From contig JAIEMJ010000035.1 in the NCBI GenBank assembly GCA_019752335.1, positions 1 to 60,843 of the forward strand: a DNA stretch of 60,843 bases. The letters run 5' to 3'. This DNA is from Bryobacteraceae bacterium (lineage in GTDB: Bacteria > Acidobacteriota > Terriglobia > Bryobacterales > Bryobacteraceae). Position numbers and translations under genes: made by a program. Below are positions 24,650-33,530 of the stretch, one piece after another. Every line of letters begins with the position of its first letter. Position 1 is the first letter of the stretch. Below the pieces are notes generated by a model, which worked only from the letters and a program-made list of their open reading frames with translations, was not told the origin of the DNA and made no database searches.

Positions 24650-25587
24650 AGCTTAACGCCACTCCCACCCATTCCGTCTGGGACCGTGCGCTCCCCCCGC
24701 GCGCCCGAGTGCGCTCCGGCGAGACGCTCGAAATCGAGTGCCAGGACGCCAGCGGCGGCCAGGTCCGCCCCGGGATGACCACGGCCGAGTTCCTGGAGAT
24801 TGACCGTGCGCGCATCCACTCACTCACGGGTCCCATCTGGATCGAAGACGCCGAGCCTGGCGACGCCCTGGAGATTGAGGTGCTCGCCGTACGGCATCGC
24901 GGTTGGGGCTGGTCCAGCGTCACCCCCGGCCTGGGGTTCCTGAAAGAGCGTTTCGCGCAGCCCTATCTCTTCCACTGGCAGCTCGATGAGGACTCCACGC
25001 GTTCACTCGCGCCCGCCGTGGTACCGCTCAGGCCATTTCTCGGCGTGATGGGCGTCGCCCGTGCCCAGGATGGCCAATTCCGGACGCGCCCGCCAGGCAA
25101 CTTCGGCGGGAACCTCGACGTCCGCGAACTGTGCGCGGGCGCGAAGCTCTACCTGCCGGTCTACGTCCCGGGCGCGCTCTTCAGTTGCGGCGATGGGCAC
25201 GCGGCGCAGGGGGATGGCGAGGTCTGCCTGAACGGCATGGAAGCGCCGCTCGACGTCACCTTGCGCTTCCACTTACATCGGGGCGAGTGCTTGGCGGGAC
25301 CCTGGGCGGAGTCCAGCGAGGCCATTCTGCCCGACTACCGAGGCGACTCCTGGATGGTGCTGGCCTGCGGAGAAGACGTGGTAGCGGCAGCGCGCGAGGC
25401 GACGAGCCGCATGGTCGATTTCCTGGTGGATCGCTGGGGATTCGATCCCGTCCACGCGTACCTGCTGTGCAGCGTCGCGTTACGGCTGCGCCTAAGCCAA
25501 GTGGTGAACGAGCCCGTCTACACGGTAAGCGGCTCCATCGCCAAAAGCATTCTGCCGCCGCGCACGATGTTCCCGGCGCGAGACTGA
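24646..25587 (+). CDS. acetamidase/formamidase (FmdA/AmdA) family protein
   Basis: The 313-residue protein matches the FmdA_AmdA family: PGDALEIEV near the start, the FGGNLDVRELCAGAKLYLPV block, and FSCGDGHAAQGDGEVCLNGME, the most conserved stretch. Family members hydrolyse formamide or acetamide to ammonia and the acid. The gene overlaps ridA by 4 bp. The substrate cannot be told from sequence. A complete C-terminus and normal length suggest an active enzyme. Confidence 0.88.
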   Translation: MKLNATPTHSVWDRALPPRARVRSGETLEIECQDASGGQVRPGMTTAEFLEIDRARIHSLTGPIWIEDAEPGDALEIEVLAVRHRGWGWSSVTPGLGFLKERFAQPYLFHWQLDEDSTRSLAPAVVPLRPFLGVMGVARAQDGQFRTRPPGNFGGNLDVRELCAGAKLYLPVYVPGALFSCGDGHAAQGDGEVCLNGMEAPLDVTLRFHLHRGECLAGPWAESSEAILPDYRGDSWMVLACGEDVVAAAREATSRMVDFLVDRWGFDPVHAYLLCSVALRLRLSQVVNEPVYTVSGSIAKSILPPRTMFPARD

Positions 25588-25612
25588 GCGCGGCGCGATT
25601 TACAAGCCAAAT

Positions 25613-26425
25613 TTACGAACTCCAGCCGGTGCGGAACTCGGGGAAGAGCGTCAGTCCGCCGCAGGCGAAGAGAGTCTGGCCGGTGATGTAGCTGGCTTCG
25701 CTGGACGCCAGGAACGCGAAGACGCCGGCAATTTCGTCGGCCTCGCCGGCGCGGCCCATCGGGATGTGGCTGCACACTTCGGCGGACTTCACCGGGTCAT
25801 TGATCCAGGCGTTGTTGATCGGCGTAACAATGGCGCCCGGGCCCACGGCGTTCACGCGGATGCCGCGCCCGGCGTATTCGAGGCCCAGCGTGCGCGTCAG
25901 GTTCTCCATGCCGCCCTTGCTGATCGAGTACGGCAGATAGAGGGGCTTCGGGATGATTTCGTGAACCGATGAGTTGTTGACGATGACGCCTTTGATGCCG
26001 TTCGCGAGGAAATGCTTCAGCGCTTCGCGGGCGCAGAGGAAGGTGCCACGCAGGTTCACGTTGAGGACGCGGTCGAAGTCAGCGATGTCGATCTGGTCGC
26101 TCTCGGCGGCCTTCTGGATACCGGCGTTGTTGATGAGGATGTCGATGCCGCCGAGCGAAGAGAGCGTGGTGGCGAACATCTTCATGATCTGGGCTTCGTC
26201 GGCGACGTCGGCGCCGATGACCACGGCTTTCACGTCGGGGTGACCGGCTTCCTGGGCGGCGGCGACGGCCTGTTGGCGGGTGATTTCCGCTTCTTCTGGC
26301 TGCGAACGGTAATTGATGGCGACGCTGGCGCCTTCACGAGCGAAGCGAATGGCAATGGCGCGTCCGATGCCGGACGAGGCTCCCGTAATGAGGGCGCGTT
26401 TTCCGAGGAGTCGAGTGGATGACAT
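25613..26425 (-). CDS. SDR-family NAD(P)-dependent oxidoreductase (glucose 1-dehydrogenase-like)
   Basis: A classical short-chain dehydrogenase of 270 residues: TGASSGIG nucleotide motif at 14-21, NNAG at 99-102, catalytic Ser152/153, Tyr166 and Lys170 (LPYSISKGG), and the C-terminal SYITGQTLFACGG block. INYRSQ after the second strand ends in Arg, which suggests NADP preference. Glucose 1-dehydrogenase is the closest named group, but many substrates are possible. It is convergent with the formamidase-like gene. Confidence 0.88.
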   Translation of the reverse strand: MSSTRLLGKRALITGASSGIGRAIAIRFAREGASVAINYRSQPEEAEITRQQAVAAAQEAGHPDVKAVVIGADVADEAQIMKMFATTLSSLGGIDILINNAGIQKAAESDQIDIADFDRVLNVNLRGTFLCAREALKHFLANGIKGVIVNNSSVHEIIPKPLYLPYSISKGGMENLTRTLGLEYAGRGIRVNAVGPGAIVTPINNAWINDPVKSAEVCSHIPMGRAGEADEIAGVFAFLASSEASYITGQTLFACGGLTLFPEFRTGWSS

Positions 26426-26448
26426 GTCCCACTTAGTCTACCAAGAGG

Positions 26449-27861
26449 CTAGCCGACCGCTTTGCGAATCACCTCGCCGTGAATCTCGGTGAGCCGCTCC
26501 TTGCGGCCCTGGTGCAGGAAGCTGAGCGCGTCCTGGTTCAGGCCGAGTTGGTGCAGAATCGTCGTGTGGATGTCGCGGAAGTGGTGGACATCTTCCACTG
26601 CCTTCAGGCCAATGGCGTCGGTGTTGCCAATCGACTGGCCGCCCTGGATGCCGCCGCCGGCCATCCACATGGTGAAGCCGAGGTTGTGATGATCGCGGCC
26701 TTTTCCCGTTTGCGCCTCGGGAGAGCGGCCGAATTCGCCGCCCCAGAGGACGAGCGTGTCGTCGAGCATGCCGCGTTGCTTCAGATCCTGGATGAGGGCG
26801 GCGATGGGCTGGTCGGCTTGCGCGGCCATGCGGAGATGATTCTCTTCGATGTCGCCGTGCGCGTCCCACTGCAGGTCACCGGGTCCGCCGCCGGAGACGA
26901 CACACACGAAGCGGACGCCCTTCTCCACCATGCGGCGGGCGAGCAGGCAGCGGCGGCCATAGTCGTCCGTCGGCTCCTGGCCGACGCCGTACATGGCCAA
27001 GGTGGCGGGTGACTCCTTCATCACGTCGAAGACCTCCGGAGCTTCGGTCTGCATCTTGAAGGCGGTGTCGTAAGCCGACATGCGGGCGGCGAACTCGGGG
27101 TCCTCGCCGTCGGGATTCTGTTCGTTCAGGCGTTTGATGAGGTCAATCGTCTTGCGGCGGCTGTCGAACTGCACGTTCTTGGGCAGGTCAAGATTCAGCA
27201 CGGGCTTGGGACCGGGCCGCAGCATGGAGGGCTGATAGACGGCCGGCAGAAAGCCGTTCATGTACATGGGCTGGCCAGCTTCCAGGGCGCCGTCGGGGTC
27301 CGGCAGGACGCAGTAAGAGGGCAGGGAACTGGCTTCGGAGCCCAAGCCGTAGACCACCCAAGAGCCCATGCTGGGGAAACCGGGCAGAATGCGGCCGGTC
27401 ATCATCTGATACTGCGCGGCGGAGTGGACGACCATGTCGCCCGTCACCGACTTGATCACGCAGAGGTCGTCGGCGATCTTAGCCTGGTGCGGAAACAGGT
27501 CCGACACCCACAGGCCACTTTGGCCGTATTGCGCGAAGCTGCGCTTGGTGCCGAGGAGCTTGGCGTCGTTTTGGACGAACTGATATTTGGCTTCGCCGAA
27601 CTCGGCGGGGCGCTTTTGGCCGCTGAGCTTGTTCAGCAGGGGCTTCGGGTCAAAGGTTTCGAGATGCGAGGGTCCGCCGGCCATGAAGAGAAAGATGACG
27701 TTCTTGGCCTTGGCGGGATGGTGCGACGGCTTGGGCGCTAGGGGGTTCGCCGCCTGCGCCATCTGCGCGAAGGCGAGGGCGCCGAAGCCGCACATGGAGT
27801 CCGTGAGGAATTCGCGGCGATTGCGGGTGTAGCGGACGTGCTCTTCGGGTTTAGTTGACAT
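26449..27861 (-). CDS. DUF1501 family protein with twin-arginine signal
   Basis: The protein begins with a Tat-like leader, RNRREFLTDSMCGFGALAFA, followed by the DUF1501 sulfatase/phosphatase-like fold (NVIFLFMAGGPSHLETFDPK, and later GGEFGRSPE and GRDHHNLGFTMWMAGGG). DUF1501 proteins occur next to DUF1549/DUF1553 genes in Planctomycetes and Acidobacteria and are thought to handle exported substrates; the function is unknown. I chose the ATG at 27861 rather than 27873 because it sits nearer the Tat motif and overlaps the upstream gene by only 11 bp. Confidence 0.88.
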   Translation of the reverse strand: MSTKPEEHVRYTRNRREFLTDSMCGFGALAFAQMAQAANPLAPKPSHHPAKAKNVIFLFMAGGPSHLETFDPKPLLNKLSGQKRPAEFGEAKYQFVQNDAKLLGTKRSFAQYGQSGLWVSDLFPHQAKIADDLCVIKSVTGDMVVHSAAQYQMMTGRILPGFPSMGSWVVYGLGSEASSLPSYCVLPDPDGALEAGQPMYMNGFLPAVYQPSMLRPGPKPVLNLDLPKNVQFDSRRKTIDLIKRLNEQNPDGEDPEFAARMSAYDTAFKMQTEAPEVFDVMKESPATLAMYGVGQEPTDDYGRRCLLARRMVEKGVRFVCVVSGGGPGDLQWDAHGDIEENHLRMAAQADQPIAALIQDLKQRGMLDDTLVLWGGEFGRSPEAQTGKGRDHHNLGFTMWMAGGGIQGGQSIGNTDAIGLKAVEDVHHFRDIHTTILHQLGLNQDALSFLHQGRKERLTEIHGEVIRKAVG

Positions 27862-29839
27862 AGAGGAACGCATTCAGGTTCAGGATGGCGAGGGCAAATT
27901 CTTCGAGGGGCTGCGTGCGCAGGAAGGCGAGCGCCGTCTGTTTCTCGGCCGCTGACGGCAAGCGGCTCGTCGCCAGGCGATAGGCCAGGTCGATCTGCTT
28001 CGCGGGCGTGGGGCCCGCTTCAGCACGCAGACGGGCGGCCAGCGCTTGCGCTAACCGGCTCGACGTATCGCCGTTCAGGAGTTCCAGGGCCTGCGGCGCG
28101 TGCGTAGAGGATTCACGGCGCGCACAACTGGCGGAGCGGTCCGGCAGGTCAAAGACCTCCATGAAGGGCAAACGAAGATTGCGCTTCTGAATCAGGTACA
28201 GGCTGCGCCGATTGTGCTCCGCCGCGTCCTTCGTGGCGACCCACTGGTGCGGCTTGTACAGCAGATTCACGAGCTCGGGCTGCACCGGCAACAGCACGGA
28301 CTGGCCACCGAGCTTCGCGTTTAACTGGCCGGAGACGGCCAGCATGCCGTCACGGATTTGTTCGGCGTCCAGGCGCTTGCGGGGAAAGGCCCATAGGAGA
28401 GACTTGTCGGGATCTTTCTCCGCCGCCAGTTTGCCCGACAGCGGATTGGTTACAGCTTGCTGGTAGGTGTTCGAGAGCAGGATCTGCCGGTGCAGCGGCT
28501 TCAGATGCCAGCCGTTGCCGCGGTACTGATCGGCCAGGTAGTCGAGCAGTTCGCGATGCGTGGGGCGCGCGCCCATGCGGCCGAAGTCGTTCGGCGTGGC
28601 CACGATGCCGCGTCCGAAATGGTAGCTCCAAAGGCGATTCGCCATCACGCGCGCGGGCAGGGGATTGTTCCCGTTGAACATCCAATCGGCCAGCTTGGTG
28701 CGCGGATTCTCGGTGCCCAGGGGCAGTTCGGGCAGATCGGGACCGGCGAGAATCCCCGGTGGCCGCATGCCGACGGCGGCGCCCTTGAGCTCGTACTCGC
28801 CGCGGGCGAGCAGATGAATGGGCGACGTCTTCGCGGGGTCGTTCTTCACGCTAAACAACGACGGCAAGGGCTCCGGCAACTCGGCTTCCTTGGCCTTATA
28901 CTCGCTCTGCATGCGGACTAGTTCGTCACCCTTGAGGAGCTTCATCTTGGATTCGATCTTCTTGAGCGACGCTTCCACCTCGTCGAACTTCTTCTTCCAG
29001 GCGGCCTGGTCCGCGGCGGGGGTGAGGGGAATGTCCTGATCGAAGGTAGAGGCGAAGTAGCCTTGCACGCGGTAATAGTCGCTCTGCTTGATGGCGTCGA
29101 ACTTATGGTCGTGGCAGCGAGCGCAGCCGAGCGTCATGCCGAGAAAGGCCGAACCTACGATGTTCGTCATCTCGGTGAGCACCTCATTGCGCGACGAAGC
29201 GACTTCCTGATTGCCGGCATTGCGGCGGATAGCGCCCAGGCGTTGGAAGCCCGCGGCGATGCGCAGTTGCTCGTGGTTGGGATTCATCTCGTCGCCCGCC
29301 AATTGCTCCTTGACGAATTCAGGATAGGGCTTGTCGTTGTTGAGCGAGTGCACCACGTAGTCGCGATAGCGCCAGGCATCGGGGCGGTGGTTGTCGTACT
29401 CGAAGCCCTCGGTCTCGCCGAAGCGCACGACGTCGAGCCAGTGCTGCGCCCAACGCTCGCCGTAAGCCGGCGAAGCGAGCAGGCGATCCACGACCCGGGC
29501 CCAGGCGTCGGGCGCGCGGTCGGCGACGAAGGCGTCGACTTCGGCGGGCGTGGGCGGCAGGCCGGTCATGTCGAGCGTCACGCGGCGGATCAGCGTGATG
29601 CGGTCGGCGCGGGGGGCGGGCCGAAGGCCGTCCTTCAGGAGCCGTTCCAGGATGAAGGCGTCGATGGGGTTCTGGGCCCAGGCTCGGTCGGCTGGAGCCG
29701 TGAAGGAAGGCGTGGGCGCGACGGTGACCGGCTGGAAGGACCAATGGCGTTTCTCCGCCGCCGTGTAAGTGGGCATCGGCGCATGAGGCACCTCAGCCGC
29801 GATCAGAATCGACGAAAGAAGTGCTACAGCCGGTCTCAT
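27851..29839 (-). CDS. DUF1549/DUF1553 domain protein
   Basis: After a short signal peptide (MRPAVALLSSILIAAEVPHA) comes DUF1549 (NPIDAFILERLLKDGLRPAP, DMTGLPPTPAEVDAF, YGERWAQHWLDVVRFGETEG). DUF1553 occupies the C-terminal third (PLPARVMANRLWSYHFGRGI, SHAPQALELLNGD with T for S). Many relatives carry a PSCyt1 cytochrome domain before DUF1549. None is present here and no CxxCH is seen near the start. It forms a two-gene operon with the DUF1501 gene. Its biochemical role is unknown. Confidence 0.88.
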   Translation of the reverse strand: MRPAVALLSSILIAAEVPHAPMPTYTAAEKRHWSFQPVTVAPTPSFTAPADRAWAQNPIDAFILERLLKDGLRPAPRADRITLIRRVTLDMTGLPPTPAEVDAFVADRAPDAWARVVDRLLASPAYGERWAQHWLDVVRFGETEGFEYDNHRPDAWRYRDYVVHSLNNDKPYPEFVKEQLAGDEMNPNHEQLRIAAGFQRLGAIRRNAGNQEVASSRNEVLTEMTNIVGSAFLGMTLGCARCHDHKFDAIKQSDYYRVQGYFASTFDQDIPLTPAADQAAWKKKFDEVEASLKKIESKMKLLKGDELVRMQSEYKAKEAELPEPLPSLFSVKNDPAKTSPIHLLARGEYELKGAAVGMRPPGILAGPDLPELPLGTENPRTKLADWMFNGNNPLPARVMANRLWSYHFGRGIVATPNDFGRMGARPTHRELLDYLADQYRGNGWHLKPLHRQILLSNTYQQAVTNPLSGKLAAEKDPDKSLLWAFPRKRLDAEQIRDGMLAVSGQLNAKLGGQSVLLPVQPELVNLLYKPHQWVATKDAAEHNRRSLYLIQKRNLRLPFMEVFDLPDRSASCARRESSTHAPQALELLNGDTSSRLAQALAARLRAEAGPTPAKQIDLAYRLATSRLPSAAEKQTALAFLRTQPLEEFALAILNLNAFLYVN

Positions 29840-29894
29840 ATTCTGCCTTAGTTTACCTGTCTTTGCGCCGCGGGTAAAGCCCTCTTAATGCCCT

Positions 29895-30851
29895 CTATTC
29901 AAATGTATAGCGGTAGCTCCAGCGGGTACGCTTCCCGGGGAGGGTGTCGACGCGGATGTAAGGCTCTGGACAAACGGTGGTGCGGATGGACCAAAAGACG
30001 ATCTGCTCGATCGGTTTATCGCCGCGGATGCGGGCCTGGGCGCCGGTATCGCGGCGGCCGACGCGAATGTCGTAGTCCGCGGCGGTTTTCCCGAAGCCCT
30101 CCAGCGTGCCGAAGGCGCTCTCGCCGGCGCGCAGCTCGCGCTGGTAGGCGACCTCCGTGCCTTTCAGCACGGCTAGCGCAGCATTCGGCGCTCGCTTCGC
30201 CGTAAGCTGGAACGGGAAGACGACCTGTGTCTCAGGTCCGGTGGGTTTGCCGTCCATGACGAAGAATTGGTGGTTGTACTGCGTCAGCGGCATGTTCAGT
30301 TGGCCGGTGTTGCGCAACTCATGTTCGATGATCATCTCCTGGCCCACCAGGCGCAGCGTCTTCGTATAGACGTAGGCGTAACCCTCGCGCTTCACGGTGT
30401 GGATGAAGGTGATGCGGTCCTTGGCGCGCTTCACCTGCCAGTGGCCGGGGTCGACGATTTCGTAGGTGCGGAAGCGCTCATAGGGCTTGTTGTCCGGCTT
30501 GCGCACGAATCCCACGCCGACGCGGAGGAAAACGCCGCCGGGCTTGGCGTCCTCGTAGCCGAGGCCAGGGCCGTCGGCGTTGAACTCCTCCACCGGCCCT
30601 TGGATGGCGTCGTGGAGCTTGGGGTCGTAACGGTCAAACCACTTGCCAAAGTACTCGTGCTTGGCCGACGTGAGGCTGCCAATCTGGCCGGACCAGTCGA
30701 AGCGGGTGCCGCGGTAGTAGCCGGCTTGCGCGTCGGGCAGGTAGAGCTTTGCGGTGAGGGTGCCGTTCGTGATGGTGGCGCTGGGGAAGTCCGGATACGG
30801 GGCCGGCGGCAGGTCAGCGGCGAGGGTCAGTAAGAGTGAAAGCAGCAGCAT
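29895..30851 (-). CDS. secreted galactose-mutarotase-like protein
   Basis: A short signal peptide (MLLLSLLLTLAADL) is followed by about 300 residues typical of the aldose-1-epimerase/galactose mutarotase-like beta-sandwich. They include YYRGTRFDWSG, TLRLVGQEMIIEHELRNTG and YNHQFFVMDGKP, where His and Glu could match the family's active site. Such proteins either epimerize sugars or bind carbohydrates. It starts 38 bp from the divergent M1 peptidase gene. The substrate is unknown. Confidence 0.65.
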   Translation of the reverse strand: MLLLSLLLTLAADLPPAPYPDFPSATITNGTLTAKLYLPDAQAGYYRGTRFDWSGQIGSLTSAKHEYFGKWFDRYDPKLHDAIQGPVEEFNADGPGLGYEDAKPGGVFLRVGVGFVRKPDNKPYERFRTYEIVDPGHWQVKRAKDRITFIHTVKREGYAYVYTKTLRLVGQEMIIEHELRNTGQLNMPLTQYNHQFFVMDGKPTGPETQVVFPFQLTAKRAPNAALAVLKGTEVAYQRELRAGESAFGTLEGFGKTAADYDIRVGRRDTGAQARIRGDKPIEQIVFWSIRTTVCPEPYIRVDTLPGKRTRWSYRYTFE

Positions 30852-30889
30852 GGCTTCCCTATTGTATAGTCTGGCAAAATAGGATTCTC

Positions 30890-32503
30890 TTGAAGATCCT
30901 GCTACTCCTCGTCGCGGCCACCACCCTGGCCCAAACGCCGCCCACCCGGGCCGAAGTCCTGCGGGGCGAGTATGGCCGCTACCGCGCCAATAACGACTTA
31001 CTCTCTTACCACCTCAATGTCCGCGTCGATCCCGCGCGGAAGTTTTTGAGCGGCGTGAATGCGATTCGCTTTCGCATGCTCAGCGAGGACACGCGCATTC
31101 AGTTAGAGCTGTACGCCAATCTGCAAGTGGATCGCATTATGCTGGGCCAGACGTCCTTGAAGTACGAACGCGAAGTCAACACGGTCTGGGTGGACTTTCC
31201 TCAACCCCTGAAGGCCGGTCGCGTTTACACGATCGATTTTCATTACTCCGGGCAGCCCAAAGAGACCGGCCGCTTTGGCGGCATCACGTTCCGTCAGGAT
31301 ATCGAGGGGAACCCATGGATTAACACCGCGTGCGAAGGCGAGGGGTCCAGCGTCTGGTGGCCCAGCAAGGATCAGTGGCGGGACGAAGTGGAAGGGATGC
31401 GCCTCAGCGTCGCCGTGCCGGATGGCTTGATGGATGTCTCGAATGGAAAATTCATGGGTAAGGCGAGCCTGGGCGACGGCTATACGCGCTGGGACTGGCA
31501 CGTCCACTATCCGATTAACTCCTACAACGTCTCGTTGAATATCGGCCGCTACGTGCAATTCAGCGATCAGTTCGGCAGGCTGCCGCTCGACTTCTATGTG
31601 CTGCGCGCGAATCTCGAAAAAGCCAAGCGCCAGTTTGCGCAGGTGAAACCGATGTTACAGGCCTTTGCGAGTTACTTCGGACCCTATCCGTTTCCGAAAG
31701 ACGGCTACAAGCTAATTGAAGTGCCTTACTCCGGCATGGAGCATCAATCGGCGGTGACTTACGGGAATCGCTTTGCGAATGGCTATTTGGAGCGCGATTG
31801 GACGGGTGTCGGCATTAGCCTGAAATTTGACTTCATCATTATCCACGAGAGTGCGCACGAATGGTTCGGCAACGCGGTCTCCGCCGCCGATGTCTCCGAT
31901 ATGTGGATCCAGGAGGGTTGGGCCACTTACTTGGAGGGGCTGTATGTCGAGCATCAATTCGGCTACGCTGATGCGATCCAGTATCTGAACGGCTATCAGG
32001 CCAAGGTAAAGAATCAGCAGCCGATCATTACGACTCCGGGCCTGCATCGGAGTCCGCCGGGTGATCAGTATTTCAAGGGAGCGCTGTTTATCAACACGCT
32101 GCGCCACGTGGTGAACGACGAAAAGAAATGGCGCGGGATGCTACGCAGGTATTTCAGCACTTTTCGTTATCGCAACATTCGGACCGAAGATGTGGTCGAT
32201 TTCTTCAATCGCGAGACGGGTATGAACCTTACACCGGTGTTCAACCAGTATCTGCGTCATGCGGCGCTGCCGGTGTTGAATTTGGAATTCGCACCGGGCA
32301 AGGTTCGCTATCGTTGGCAAGCGGAGGAGTCCGGCTTTGCGATGCCGGTCAAGGTGGGGTCGGCGGCGAAGTGGCGGACGATTCGGCCGACGGCGGAGTG
32401 GCAGGAGCTAACGACGAACCTGGCCCCAGCCGACTTCGCGGTGGCGACGGATTATTTCTATGTGAGTGTCCGGCGGTCCGAGGCCGGGAATGGCGAGCGA
32501 TGA
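30890..32503 (+). CDS. M1-family metallopeptidase, exported
   Basis: The TTG at 30890, five bases after AGGA, opens a signal peptide (MKILLLLVAATTLAQ). The upstream ATG at 30836 is inside the divergent gene and has no leader. The zinc site is HESAH at 319-323 with Glu342 eighteen residues later (HExxH-x18-E), and the exopeptidase loop reads SGMEHQ in place of GAMEN. M1 enzymes are usually aminopeptidases. The GAMEN change and the short length (537 aa) suggest an altered N-terminal binding pocket. The stop overlaps the HicB-like gene. Confidence 0.85.
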   Translation: MKILLLLVAATTLAQTPPTRAEVLRGEYGRYRANNDLLSYHLNVRVDPARKFLSGVNAIRFRMLSEDTRIQLELYANLQVDRIMLGQTSLKYEREVNTVWVDFPQPLKAGRVYTIDFHYSGQPKETGRFGGITFRQDIEGNPWINTACEGEGSSVWWPSKDQWRDEVEGMRLSVAVPDGLMDVSNGKFMGKASLGDGYTRWDWHVHYPINSYNVSLNIGRYVQFSDQFGRLPLDFYVLRANLEKAKRQFAQVKPMLQAFASYFGPYPFPKDGYKLIEVPYSGMEHQSAVTYGNRFANGYLERDWTGVGISLKFDFIIIHESAHEWFGNAVSAADVSDMWIQEGWATYLEGLYVEHQFGYADAIQYLNGYQAKVKNQQPIITTPGLHRSPPGDQYFKGALFINTLRHVVNDEKKWRGMLRRYFSTFRYRNIRTEDVVDFFNRETGMNLTPVFNQYLRHAALPVLNLEFAPGKVRYRWQAEESGFAMPVKVGSAAKWRTIRPTAEWQELTTNLAPADFAVATDYFYVSVRRSEAGNGER

Positions 32504-32784
32504 AAAAGAACGGGATGCAACCGATGGACTACATTGCCTATCTCCATAGAGACCAGAAGTCGGACTTCGGCGTCAGTTTCCCCGATTTCCCTGGGTGCGT
32601 GACGGCCGGACGGACGAGCGACGAAGCTCGAACGATGGCGGTGGAAGCCTTGAGCCTGCAGATCCAAGGCATGCTGGAGGACGGAGTAGCCCTCCCGAAT
32701 GCTTCGATGCTCGAGGCTTTGGAGAACGATCCGGCCCGCATGGGCGCCGTGGCCTTTCGGGTGACGATCGAAGCGGCGAGCTAA
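32500..32784 (+). CDS. HicB-family antitoxin-like protein, no HicA
   Basis: The 94-residue protein has the partial RNase-H-like HicB fold, with YIAYLHRDQKSDFGVSFPDF and PGCVTAGRTSDEARTMAVEAL, and a short C-terminal segment that may be the DNA-binding part. I chose the ATG at 32500 because it overlaps the peptidase stop (ATGA). HicB proteins normally neutralise a HicA RNase encoded next to them. None is present here: the downstream gene is convergent and codes for a membrane protein. The gene may be an orphan. Confidence 0.75.
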   Translation: MKKNGMQPMDYIAYLHRDQKSDFGVSFPDFPGCVTAGRTSDEARTMAVEALSLQIQGMLEDGVALPNASMLEALENDPARMGAVAFRVTIEAAS

Positions 32785-33530
32785 GCGACCAGCGGCTTGC
32801 CGCCCAGGGCTTGCAGCATCACCAGACCCGTCAGCAGCAGATACGCCAGCGCCGCCACGGCGACCAAGAGCCAGGCGCGGGCTGTGCCAGCGCGATCCGT
32901 CAGGTAGCCCAATAAGGGCAGAAGCTGGATGCCGTGCAAGCCGATGAAGTGAGCGATGCGCAGATCGCCGGCGCGGGTGCTCCAGTTGAGCAGCGGCAGG
33001 CCGGCGCCGCCGTCCGGGGCGCCGATGGTGTGGCCCTGGTTGGCGATCATCAGGCCGCCGATGGCGCTAGAGACCAGCGTGGCGAGGAGTCCCCAGCGGA
33101 TGCCCCAGCGCTCGCCCGCGCCGGTCGCAATGCGATTCCGGCAGTGCCAGATGAAGAGCCAGGTGAGCAGCACGGTATTCACCATGATCAGGATGCCCAT
33201 GCCGGCAAAGACCAATGCGTCGAAGGCCGAGGCGTCGTTGAAGTGCGACCGCACGCCGCGCCCAGCCTGCCACACAATCGCCACGTTCTCGCCGATCATG
33301 CTGAGGCCGATGCCATAGCCGATCCACTTGGCGGTCTTGCCCGGCACGAAGCGCAGCAGATAGCGCACCGTGAAGAGGTAAATCGCGACGCTCGTGAAGA
33401 ACTTCACCGGCTTCCACCAGAGGTTGGCGCCCGCCAATTCGCGCGGATCCAGCCAAGTGAGAAGTAGCAGGACGGGCAGGATGCCAGCGTGGGCGCGGGC
33501 CGTCCAGAGCAGGAAGACGAGCGGCGTCAT
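32781..33530 (-). CDS. integral membrane protein, 249 aa
   Basis: Six or seven hydrophobic segments span the protein (for example VFLLWTARAHAGILPVLLLL, VFAGMGILIMVNTVLLTWLF and LLVAVAALAYLLLTGLVMLQ). His-rich loops (IAHFIGLHGIQLLPLL) resemble membrane proteins that bind heme or metal, but no family is certain. Its start overlaps the nagA stop (ATGA) so the two are co-translated. No function can be assigned. Confidence 0.7.
   Translation of the reverse strand: MTPLVFLLWTARAHAGILPVLLLLTWLDPRELAGANLWWKPVKFFTSVAIYLFTVRYLLRFVPGKTAKWIGYGIGLSMIGENVAIVWQAGRGVRSHFNDASAFDALVFAGMGILIMVNTVLLTWLFIWHCRNRIATGAGERWGIRWGLLATLVSSAIGGLMIANQGHTIGAPDGGAGLPLLNWSTRAGDLRIAHFIGLHGIQLLPLLGYLTDRAGTARAWLLVAVAALAYLLLTGLVMLQALGGKPLVA

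Noticed and set aside
26479-27012. Plus-strand frame of 177 aa opposite the DUF1501 gene
   Set aside because: An antisense frame with no recognisable domain. The DUF1501 gene on the other strand explains the bias in codon positions.
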